NCBI GenBank assembly: GCA_028551475.1
Contig: CM052355.1
Span: 3,720,001-3,784,000 of the forward strand
Length of the DNA: 64,000 nucleotides
Reading direction: 5' to 3'
Source of the DNA: Casuarina equisetifolia
Lineage: Eukaryota; Streptophyta; Magnoliopsida; Fagales; Casuarinaceae
Shown: one piece after another, positions 54,131 through 64,000 of the stretch
Numbering within the stretch: the stretch's first letter is position 1
How the letters are laid out: each line of letters begins with the position of its first letter
Notes under the pieces: generated by a model
What the model was told of the DNA's origin: nothing
The model's database searches: none
What the model saw: the letters and a program-made list of their open reading frames with translations, nothing else
Position numbers and translations under genes: made by a program

Positions 54131-57100
54131 GCTTGTTAGAGTGTGCAGTGTTAAAAGCTCAGTTCCACATCGATAAGGACAAGTTAAAAATAATTCTGAA
54201 AAAGGAAAACTGAAAATCTGGAAATAATTCTAATACTTCTAATTACATTAATATATTCTATAGGAAAACAAAAAATATATCAAGTAGTTAATGTCATAAC
54301 CAATAATGCTTACCTACTAGAATATCATTTATGTTAAAGGCAGTATACCTTATATTTTTCATTACTTTCTTTAACAAAAATGCATATTTTTGTTGTAGTC
54401 CAACAATAATTGAACTTGTTATGTTAATAAATTTGAACCATTTGGCACAAAAGTTGAATTTGTTACATTTGGTACTAAAATTAAACTTTATGTCTTGAGT
54501 TTGAATCTCAACAGGTGCACTTGATTAGATGTAACTCATTAGGGACATGGGCATTGGTAGTAAACATTGAATTAGAAGTGGAGTGAAATGTTACGGCTCA
54601 ATTAGGGGTATGAGAGGAATATAGGCCCTAGTAAACTTGGGAAGATTGGATTTGTTACAATTTTCCAATCCCTATGTTAGATGATTAGTGTCAGATTTGT
54701 GTCTCAGTCTTAGAATTCTTTGTCTTCATATTTCAATCATACAATTTATATAAAATACCCCCGTGTTGAGGTGATGAAGGCTGCAATATGGGAATAATGT
54801 TGAAAATAGTCGAGGGAAATGAAATTATCATATTAAGATCTGATCTTCCATCAGCTACCTCACGTTCTTTGGAATCTAATACGGAAAATGTAGAGGGCTA
54901 GATGACGCATGAAAAAAGCATAAAAGGGGAGAAGTGGCTGTTGTTTCTGAAGCTTTCAGGCTCATTCAACCAGTGGAGCTGTACTCTTGAAATGCCATCG
55001 CATCAATCATGGCCGCTACAACAGGGCGAAATGGCATCCTTAGTGCAACAACATTGAAATTGCCTTAGAATTCTTTTATGTTGGGATTAGTTGGGTTTAT
55101 AAAATTTTATTATAAATTGAGCATTTATATAATTAAAAAATTGAGATTACTTTTTTTTTTTATACATGTATGAAATATAAAAATTTAATAAATGAGTTGT
55201 TTCAATAAAAAAACCTTCTTAAAGATGAAGTTAATTAGTTGTTTGAGAGTTTTTCTTCAATGATTTAATAATAGAACTTAACGAATTTATGACATAAAAA
55301 AATTTCATGACATATTATTTGGTAAGAAGAAAAATAAAAGAAAATGAATTCGATCTGTTAGAAAGGCCATACAACCCTCAACATTCTAGAAGCATAAATG
55401 ACATATTATTCATTTGGTAGAAGAAAAATAAAAGAAAATGAATTCGATCTGTTAGAAAGGCCATACAACCCTCAAACATTCTAGAAGCATAGATGTATAT
55501 ACTATCAGTCCGCCCTGTATATATCTAGGCCAAAAAAATGGTTGGCTGGACATTCTCCACTATAATTTTACTATCAGTCCGTCCTGTACCTTTGTTGCTG
55601 GGCAAGAAAAGAAATGTCCCTCAAAAATTCAAGACATGAGCAGTAGATTTGGTCAATGTCAAGCCTTCCACCAACCAAAAGTTAGAAAATAATCACTCCA
55701 AGTTTGAAAATACGCTCTAAACTGTCATTTCACCCGTCAGACTGACTTCAACCATACGCACAGAGCCACGTGACATGAAGTCTTGACCATGAGTTTGGCT
55801 ATAAGTACCCTGGACAACCTTTTCTTGACAATTAAGAAATAGCCATCGAATGTCAAGTGACATTTTTTTTTTCTTTTCTGTAATCAACTACTTTGGCATC
55901 ACTATTTGTGTTGAAGTCGATTGGATTTCATCTTTTCTTTTACGGTAATCCTGGTAAATGATTGATTTGAATCTAAGATGCAAAACTTTTTATTGTGTGG
56001 AGTTCATTCACAATTATTAATATGGAATAAATGGGTTAATAAGTAAATCATACAAGAGAAATATAAGGGACTATAATTTGTATGAAAAATATTTTAATAT
56101 AGAGAGAAAAAAATATAAGATGAATTGGAACATCAATTTTCAGTTCTAGCAGATTGAATCTAGAGTAATATACTAATGATGACATTAATGAATAAACTCA
56201 TTATAAAATCTATAAGCATAGATGTATATACACAGTAAGGAAGTGAATATATAATCAGAATCTAAATCTATTTTAGGAAAAACGAAAATGAAATAATTTC
56301 TTTATTTTTCACCGCTGTCAAGAGGAGAAAAACTTCCACGTGGATTATAACTAAGAGAAGTGGTTACCGTGGGAAAGGAAACCCTAGGGCTCTAAAATCT
56401 GGGACCAGGAAGTAATTATTTTCTTGGAACTAGATGTAGAAAACCCAGGCCAGCAAGTGGCAGTTGCTTGAAAACAAAAAAAAGCCCAAATGACTTGTAG
56501 CAAAGCTTAAAGCATTAAACCAACGAAAAAACAACCCAAAAAATACAAGCCACATTCAACAATGATGCTGTGGAAAACAAGTCTGATAACATTAGCATCC
56601 TTATTATGGCATGTTCGACTTTCTGAACTGACACTAACCATTTTCACACTCCCACCAATCGTTCTCATCATCTGGACTGGTAAGGAAACATGCTTACGAA
56701 GAAAATAAGTTGGATGTTGCATCATTGACCACTATCATTATGCCTTTGTTGTCATCTATCAACTTTATAGCTTCACCAATTTTTTTTTTTTCATCTTTCT
56801 AATAGTGGTTCTTATCCTTATGAAGGTTGAAATATCGAAGGGTCAAGAGTGTGGAACTTACCAACAATAGGAATTCATTAATTTGCGGTTGTCCTTGAAC
56901 GATAGAGTAGCAGTCATCATGAAAATTGTTATAATATCATCACTTGTGTGGAACATTACCACATCCTATGTTGATTGCAACTAGGACAAACACTTCGTTT
57001 CCATGTTATTTGCGAAATTCCTTGGTATTTACCTGTAAGTGCACAATCTTTTAGTAGCCAATCGTGTTTCACATTCCAAGAGAAGATCTCATTTCCTTCT

Positions 57101-57540
57101 TATCTGTTAGCTTTCTATATTCATAATCCTTTTAACAGCCAGTTGTGTTTCACGTTTCACGAAAAGGTCAATATGGCGGTGCCGCGCCCCCCCCCCCCCC
57201 CCCCCCCCCCCAAAAACCCAGAATCACCCGTCAAATATAGTTTTCTTCGACTCAAAAAGGAAGAAATTACTACTCAATTTGTTTTCTTTGATGTTTGCTC
57301 GATTCGCGTGTTTTCTGGAAGCAGATGTCGGGGGATCTTGATGATAGCTCCAATACAGTATGTACTTCTTTTGTTGTCCTGCACTTATCGTGGCATGACA
57401 ACCCTTGCATGTATTATAACATTCAACTTTCAGGTGCACTACTTATTCTGATTGTCTGGAGAATGTGATTGCGTAATGTGTAATAATAAGTTTCTAGTGG
57501 TAAAGCAGAAGTCCCAAAATAAATCCCATAACAAACGCCA
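54131..57540. other. Intergenic region without a recognised gene
   Basis: AT-rich. The part at 54300-54760 matches 62900-63110. Two tandem copies of about 97 bp occur at about 55306-55497 (GAATTCGATCTGTTAGAAAGGC in each), and a CTATCAGTCCG phrase repeats at 55502 and 55570. A C25 homopolymer lies at 57187-57211. Open frames at 56975-57451 look like chance. Confidence 0.5.
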
Positions 57541-57569
57541 TTTAATGTATGTACAACAAAGAGAGAGTG

Positions 57570-60500
57570 TCAGTTGTCGTCAATAGTGGAAGATGAAATT
57601 CCGAGAGAAGAGGCGAATGTCGCTGTATTGTCTCCAACAAGGTATCTCTTGAGGCGATCCAAGTCATCGGCTGCGTCGAGCATTGTAGGCCTAGTGGACG
57701 GGGACTCCTGTGTGCAAAGGATACCCAACTCAATTAACTCTCCAATTGCAACTTCCCATGTTTTCTTGACTTCAGGGGATTGATCCCTTGTAGTAGCCAC
57801 CAAATAAGGATCTATCACTCTTTCCACCCTTCCATGGAAGTGCATCTTTACCCATCTGTGCAGGCTTAGCCCACCAACAAACATCTCGTCTGTTGGTCTT
57901 TCTCTAGTCACCATCTCAAGCACTAGAATTCCAAAGCTGTAAACATCCCCTTTTGTAGATATGTTTGATCCAAAACCGTACTCTGCATTAGAAATTTTGA
58001 AACATTTGAAAGTTGTCTTTTTCGACAAATTGAAGTGTAGAAGATGGAAAAGTTCACTCAACAAAGTTGTTGCAAACAAACAAGAGATTCGGATAACATA
58101 AGTTCAAAACCCAATTTAACACTAATTTTGAGTACGTGAATTAAATCTATATTGAAATATTACTTAAAAAATTGTATTTATATAATGTGAAATTTTTGTT
58201 CTCAATTTTTTTTCCACATACTAGGCATACTTCAAAGGTTCAAATGAAGGAAAGTAAAGCAAATTAAGCTTTAAGACAGGAGAGCCTAGTCTTATAAACT
58301 TCTACTAGCAACCCACTATTGCACAGTTCTGTGTTTTAGTTGGTTGCTAGTGGAAGTTTATAAGACCAAGCTTTCCTGTCGCCTTACCCAATATGGGACT
58401 GGATATTTCAACACTTCAACACTCTCCCGCAGTCTCACGTTGGGCGCGGTGAGAGGTGGGACCAGTCTAGAGGGACCACACCAAGGTAAGCAGGACACAA
58501 GGCCGGCTCCGATATCATATTAGAGTGTGAGGGTCCATCCTAAAACCTTAAGGCTTTAGGTGGAGAATTCTCATAACTTATAAGATCACAGGCCCATCCT
58601 CTCACTTCCAATGTGGGACAATACCCACCTTCAACAGCCATCCCTTCAGCTATGTCACTGCAAATTTGCACCCTCTGGATAAGACTCAAATTTGAAGAAC
58701 CTGAACTCGAACCGGCCTTCTCGGCCGGATGAAGACAGCTTTCCAAGCTCCCATTCTCCATGTAAGGAAGAACAAGAGCCTTGAAATCAGGTAAACTGCA
58801 TGCTGTTATAATCCTTATTAGGTTCCTGTGACGGATCCTCTTTAAGACTTGGCATTCTCTGTTAAAACTCTTCGTTGAGTTCCCAGTTTGTAAATGTAAT
58901 ACCTTGACTGCAATAGCAGTTCCGTCGGTAAGTACTCCCCTATAGACACGACCATAGCTACCTGACCCAATCAGTCTCTGCTCATCGAACCCGGCGGTCG
59001 CATCCGATAGTTCTTTATAGGTGATTCTTGGAAAATTGTGGATCAGCTCTGGGGTAGTTGGTTTTCCTACAATTTCAGTCGTCCGGGAGTGAATTAGTAT
59101 TCTAATGCGCCGGAATCCGATCACGTAGCAAATTGCTGATAAGAATGTTGATATGAAAATGACCAAGACGAATATAATTAGGAACACACGTGAACGAAAC
59201 CAACGTCTGTTTCGACGGCAAAATGGAATGCCGGCAAGGCTGCCGGAAATTGTCCTGCAGAGTCGAGGATTCCCCAAGAAGGACATGTTTGTTACTAAAT
59301 CGAAGAAGCCGCCATTTGGAATTGCCCCCTCAAAGTTGTTAAAGGAAAGGTTTAGGTAGGCGAGAGGAAGAATTTTGTTAAGACTTGTTGGAATCAACCC
59401 AGATAAGTTGTTTTGTGAAACGTCAAAGGATTCTAGATTTTGTAGCTCCCCTATGGATTCTGGAAGATAACCTTCAAGAGAGTTGTTTGAGAGATTTATC
59501 ATCCTGAGGGCAATGCAGCTCGATAACTGAGGAAAAATATTTCCAGTAAATTTGTTTGAAGAGAGGTCAATCTCCTGCACATTTTCCAGCTTGCTAAGCT
59601 CGATTGGCAAAGGCCCTTCAAGTTGATTGTGTGAAAGGTTCATAAAAATTCTGAGCTCTCGCATCGCTATGACCTCCGGAGGAACGCTTCCACTAAATCC
59701 ATTATATGACAGATCGATCTTGTACAGTTCTGTGCACTTACTCAAAGTTGGAGGTATTGTTCCTGAGAGAAGGTTGTTGTTCAGAAATAGATAAGTCAGT
59801 AGAACCAAATTTCCTATGCTAGGTGGGATACTACGGCTAAATTCATTGTGTGACAGGTCCAGAAGACCCAGATGAGGAAGCTTGCTCAATTTCGAAGGAA
59901 TTGCACCACTGAAGCCGTTGTGTGATAAGAACAGCTGCTCCAATCTTGACAAACGAGTGATCTTCGCAGGTATGGTTCCATTTAGAATATTGGATGTCAT
60001 ATTCAGAGTTATGACATTGGAAAGATTCCCTAAATCTGAAGGAATTGATCCGAAGATAAGGTTTTCCTGCAATAAAAGTTCTGTTAGATTGACACCAAGG
60101 CGGCCAACGGAATTAGGCAATTGGCCTCCGAGGCCCATGCCAGCAAGTTCAAGTTCCACCAGATGAGTACAGTTTGCAAGGGCATTGAAGAATGGATCAA
60201 GATTAGAGTTGCCATCATGACTTGCCATATTGTTATAAGATAAATGGAGATATAAAATGTTGTCCAGCTTCCTTACAATCTCCGTAGGCAGCTCGCCATG
60301 AAGAAGATTGTACTCCACATCTAGGGTTCGTAGCGGAAGATTGCTCAAAGAGTGAGGTAGTTGTCCGATAAATTGGTTATTGTACAGATTAAGACTCCAT
60401 AAATGTGGGCAGTTTCCAATCTCCTCTGGAATGTTGCCTGTAAGGCTGTTTCCGGAGAGGTCTATTTTCTCTAAAAAGGTGCAATTGGAGAGTAAGGAAA

Positions 60501-61002
60501 TTGGAATCGTACCGCTTATGTTGCTGTTCGTAATAGCAAATTGAACAAGCTTGGAAAGAAGAGCCAAAGATTGTGGTATGGTACTATGCAGTCTGTTCTC
60601 ATAAAGCACGAGAAAGCGGAGATGTCTAAGGGAAGAAAAATCGGGTGGAATATTACCAGTCAAGCGATTGCCCCGCATCCATATAACGCGGAGGCCAGTG
60701 AGATTGGAAATGGCGGGTGAAAGCAATCCTACAAGGTCCGTGTCTTTTAGTTCGAGTCTTGATACCCGGTGATGATGCCGGTCACATGTCACACCTGTGA
60801 AGTTGCACACATGAACAGCCTCGACCCAGTTGCCAAGGATGGAGTTTGGATCGAGGACTATGGTCTTCTTGAATGCCAATAGGGCAGCCTTATCTGAAAT
60901 CAAAGAGTGGTGAGGTGGGTTGTGATGGCCTGGATTTGTAATACCATAAGTTAAAGCCGAATGTTGTAGTAGGAAGAGAAACACGGATCTTTTGAAGATC
61001 AT
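57570..61002 (-). pseudogene. LRR receptor-like kinase (At2g24130-like), kinase core lost
   Basis: Plasma-membrane receptor kinase of the LRR XII/At2g24130 type, now broken. Exon 1 (61002 to 58636, 789 codons) gives a signal peptide, an LRR cap (WVEAVHVCNFTGVTC), about 20 LRRs, a transmembrane segment at residues 606-630 (VFLIIFVLVIFISTFL), a P-loop GSGSYGRVYRG at 679-689 and the ATP-binding Lys in AVK at 700. After IAEGMA the frame enters a TRIM-like insertion and stops 31 codons later. The next expected 80 or so residues, with the catalytic HCDLKPSN loop and DFG, are absent. Exon 2 (57982-57570, acceptor TAATGCAG/AG) still encodes EYGFGSNISTKGDVYSFGIL to the stop. A truncated extracellular decoy form is conceivable, but kinase activity is not. 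Confidence 0.92.
58275..58636 (-). mobile_element. TRIM-like element in the RLK kinase domain
   Basis: Read on the minus strand: an LTR-like unit at 58636-58518 starts TGTTGAAGGTGGG and contains GTCCCACATTGG. It is followed at once by TGATATCGGAGCC, a mutated initiator-Met primer site. A short internal part ends in the purine tract GCGGGAGAG (58422-58430), and a second unit starts at 58421 with TGTTGAAGTG and GTCCCATATTGG. Layout and spacing match the TRIM at 27375 but the sequence is a different family. The second LTR is rearranged: it includes an inverted repeat (58275-58314 and 58341-58380). No target duplication was found, which fits a deletion at the right side. Confidence 0.65.
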
Positions 61003-61815
61003 GATGGACTTCCTAGAAAGTGCCTTATAATCCTGCTTCTATGGAATCCTCCTCTCTCTTAGCGAGAGCAGATGTGGTTCCGGGAATGCGAGGGAGGTTT
61101 GAGGGAAGGTGGAACTAAATACTTTGGCAAGAAATTTTGAATAAAGGCAATGAGTTGTTGATATTGACAATCAATAGTTCTTTTGTGATGGTTGTAATCA
61201 TGATGAGAAGACTTTCGACTTGACTAAAATGGAGACTTGCCGCCTTAGAAGAAATGCTTTCCATGGTTGAAGTCACTAAAACATTAAGTGAGGAAATGAA
61301 TTTATAATGCACGCTGAAAGCAACAGTGCATTGGTGAAGTGAGGAACACAAAACTGGTCGTGAGACGACTTGTGCTTGTATTCACACTTCACCGAAACGG
61401 TGTTTCAGCGTGCAAGTAAAAAGATGGCTGTATAGGAAAATATAACTTTCAAAATACGTATGCTATAGACGATGTATACTTTGAGCAAATGGCAAAACTA
61501 AATGAAGTGAAAATGGGGCTTGGGCCTGATATATGAAAGAAACAGACATCAATCGCAGTGTTTTGTTTTTTAGAAATTGACTTTCTAAATTTAGTCAGAA
61601 AACTGAAATTATACCTAAATTTAATTCAAATGAGATCTCAAATTGAGAGGGGCTTTTTAATCCTTTTTTTATTTATATAATTATTGGACTTTTGAGCTCA
61701 TAAAATTCGTGAACTTTTAGCCACCAAACCAACGGGCTTCTAGTTCACACAAAGCAGACAATTTGATTTTGTTTTGCTTGTTAGTGTACTTTCCAAGCTA
61801 AAAAAAAGAGAATCA
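61003..61815. other. 5' flank of the RLK gene
   Basis: Collinear with 52760-53640 upstream of the RLK fragment (for example AGATGTGGTTCCGG and AATATAACTTTCAAAATACG-like runs). No other gene. It would hold the RLK promoter; I did not identify a clear TATA box. Confidence 0.5.
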
Positions 61816-62200
61816 TTTGGAAAATTCTGCTTCTGAGATTTGTTCTGAGCTGCTTCGCCCTGATCCTCGGTCCTTTAACGGGATATTTTTGAATTCTTTC
61901 ACAGAAGAGCTCCCAAGACTTGAGCTTTGGAAGCGCTTTTAAATGACACACACTAGATGCTCGTCCAAACGTTTTTTGTTCTACTCCATTTAAAACACTG
62001 CTCTTTGATCCCTGCAAATGCAGACTTGTCAAGAACATGGACAATCGAAAGACATCTCATTTGGTAGCTCGGTGGAGGAAAATAGTTATTAATAGATAAA
62101 TGTTCAGTTATCTTTGTGCACCATTAAAGTTTTATTGTTGCCTAAAAATCAAATTCCTCTCAACGGAGAGAATTCTGCCTAACGAGCTTTGCTGCTTGTT
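61815..62200 (+). pseudogene. Relic of HSP70 3' flank, copy 2
   Basis: Similar to 53640-54130 and, more distantly, 51620-52090: GGAAAATTCTGCTTCTGAGA, GTCCTTTAACGGGATATTTT and CCTCTCAACGGAGAGAATTC. About 110 bp of the central part (ATCACAGTTTC region) are missing. No coding sequence. Confidence 0.65.
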
Positions 62201-64000
62201 AAAGCATGCAGATATGGGAAGTTAAACTCGAATGCTAGAAGAAGCTAGAAATTATTGGCATCTAAGTTGATAACACTTATAGTACGCGTTTCTTTTAATC
62301 TTCTTGCAACCAAATCAAGACAACTAAAAAAGATCACATATACACTTGAGATATCAGTACATTTAATCAACAATGGAGGATGGACTTGTGAATTTGAGGT
62401 GGGGGGGACCTAAGTACCAAATACTTGCCCTATTATTGTTGTGGTCAAGTTTGTTCTACCTGGAATGTTTTACAAAACAAGTAAATATAGCTCAGTCGCA
62501 TAAACTTAGATGCTGAATGTGGATATGCAAAGTTGAAAGAAGCATTTACAATTAGGTTGTTAAAGAGTAACAAGAGTTTCACTATCTCTACTAATCTTGA
62601 TTATATGATAACCAGTAACCAAAACATTTTTAAGAGGTTCAAAAGATAACAAGAAATCTATTTCTAATCTAGAAAATAAACTTTCTCACTGAAGAAAAGG
62701 ATTTTGGGCTGGCAGAATAAATTTAAAACTTCTCAAATTTGATTATCTTTTTTATTATCAATTTTTTCTTGAAGTAATGATTTAATTTATTCAATCCTTA
62801 AATCCAATTACCCTAGGTTCATGTCAAGGAGATGAGGTGTTGAGGAGGGTTTCTAATACTCTTAGTAACATCAATATATGTTACAAGAAAACAAAAATTA
62901 TGTCAAGCTATTAATGTCATAGTTAATGGGGTTTTACTATTGCAATATCATATATGTTAAAGGTGGCATACCCTAATATTCATCATCACTTTCTTCATAA
63001 AAATGCATATTCTCCAATCCTTACATTAGTTGTTAGTGTTAGATTTGTGTCTCAAACTCAGGGTCCTTTGTGTTTGCATTTCGATCGTATAATTTATGGG
63101 ATGTAGAATATTGAATCCATTAGTGGAAGGATAGTTGGTATATACAAGTGGATAACCAAATCAGATATCAAAAGGGAGAGCTCTTATTGAGGCCAACTAC
63201 TTTAACAACATCTTGATGATGGTTAGATCATTTACTAAGATAAGAAATTGGGAATATGGTTAGGAGTGAATTTCTCTTGTAATTTGTTTAGACATTGTGT
63301 CGATCATGGCAGCTACTTGGTAGCCATGCAAAAGACCTGCAACATGGTCAAAGTTAAAATGTAGGGTGCATCCCTTTATGACATAATCACACACCCCTTG
63401 CATGTTGCCACACCAAGAAACTACTTAACCTTAAAGTTGGGTTACATAGGGCCCTTAAATTACACCGATTCACTTTATTTTTTTATTAGCGACACGAATT
63501 AGGTGACACTCTTGTCAATCAAGCTTGTTAGAACTTCCAACTATATTGTTTGGTGTGAGACCATGATGATTGCACCTCTCTATCAAGAACACATTTGTGT
63601 TTGTTGATAATTCTTACCCAAAACTACAAATTGGTTCTCTTCTCCGACCACTTTAAGGACAATGCAATTTAGTTTGCCTTAACTAGATCCTTAACTCCAT
63701 GGTTCATCTCCACAATGGGCTTATCTAATCCTAGATGCTGCTACTATATGTGTGAAACTCCATGCCTAATACCATTAGTAGGCCTGTTCAAAGTTTATGA
63801 CTTAATTGACTAGTTATGCATAATTTGCCAATGAGGAAAGTCAATTTTGGCTTATTTTGGCTACCTCTATCAATTGTGGAATGATTTTGGCTCCCTAATG
63901 TAGCATACCTTTCTACAAGAACGCAACTTTCCAACCATGGAAGGATCACCAAGAATCCATGAAGTTTTATCAACTTCTCAAAGACCTTAACAATTATAGA
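62201..64000. other. Intergenic DNA to window end, no gene seen
   Basis: AT-rich with only short ORFs. Part (62900-63110) is a duplicate of 54300-54760. Nothing else was recognised. Confidence 0.5.

Noticed and set aside
56975..57451. 158-codon plus-strand ORF
   Set aside because: Contains the C25 run translated as polyproline and has no family resemblance; likely chance.

Overview
This is a window of nuclear DNA from a flowering plant. Genes with plant-specific architecture (a plastid J-protein, hydroxycinnamoyltransferase, LRR receptor kinase, cytosolic HSP70, vacuolar processing enzyme relics) sit in AT-rich DNA full of decayed repeats, LINE and LTR-type pieces and microsatellites. I cannot name the species. 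All calls come from reading the sequence and translating by eye; no alignment or database search was run.

Layout. (1) 0-1.5 kb: a complete three-exon gene on the minus strand for a small chloroplast J-domain protein (AtJ8-like), with its TATA box near 1.53 kb. (2) 3.8-5.6 kb: first copy of a dispersed repeat called R1 here. (3) 6-22 kb: a stretch with no long ORF that I read as a graveyard of legumain / vacuolar-processing-enzyme (C13 asparaginyl endopeptidase) pseudogenes, all on the plus strand. Two arrays of about 630-bp units (6.05-8.1 and 10.56-13.6 kb) each repeat the first exon of such a gene, nine copies in all. They are followed by four head-to-tail relics of the remaining exons (14.49, 17.79, 20.6 and 21.85 kb), in which sites for the catalytic His and Cys and the C-terminal prodomain can still be recognised. 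(4) 22-40.2 kb: a segmental duplication of R1 plus an HCT gene. The upstream HCT copy (25.68-26.75 kb) is dead, with a premature stop and a deletion that removes the HxxxD motif. The downstream copy (36.77-38.92 kb) is intact, 433 residues in two exons. Between them lie a LINE remnant, a putative LTR-type insertion and a 569-bp tandem TRIM element with three 121-bp LTRs. (5) 42.9-43.5 kb: a candidate small secreted protein gene on the minus strand. (6) 45.97-51.6 kb: two divergently transcribed, intronless cytosolic HSP70 genes around a 1.7-kb shared promoter region. (7) 52-63 kb: two degraded copies of an At2g24130-like LRR receptor kinase gene on the minus strand. One is a short fragment; the other is nearly full length but has lost its kinase catalytic core at a TRIM-like insertion. 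Each RLK copy is followed by a non-coding relic of HSP70 downstream DNA, which suggests an ancestral HSP70-RLK module was tandemly duplicated.

The likely functional genes are the J8-like gene, one HCT gene (phenylpropanoid/lignin pathway), the two HSP70 genes and perhaps the small secreted protein gene. The rest records local duplication, retroelement insertion and gene death. I found no operon-like or novel enzymatic system. The most striking structure is the amplification of a single legumain first exon into an array, apart from the rest of the gene.
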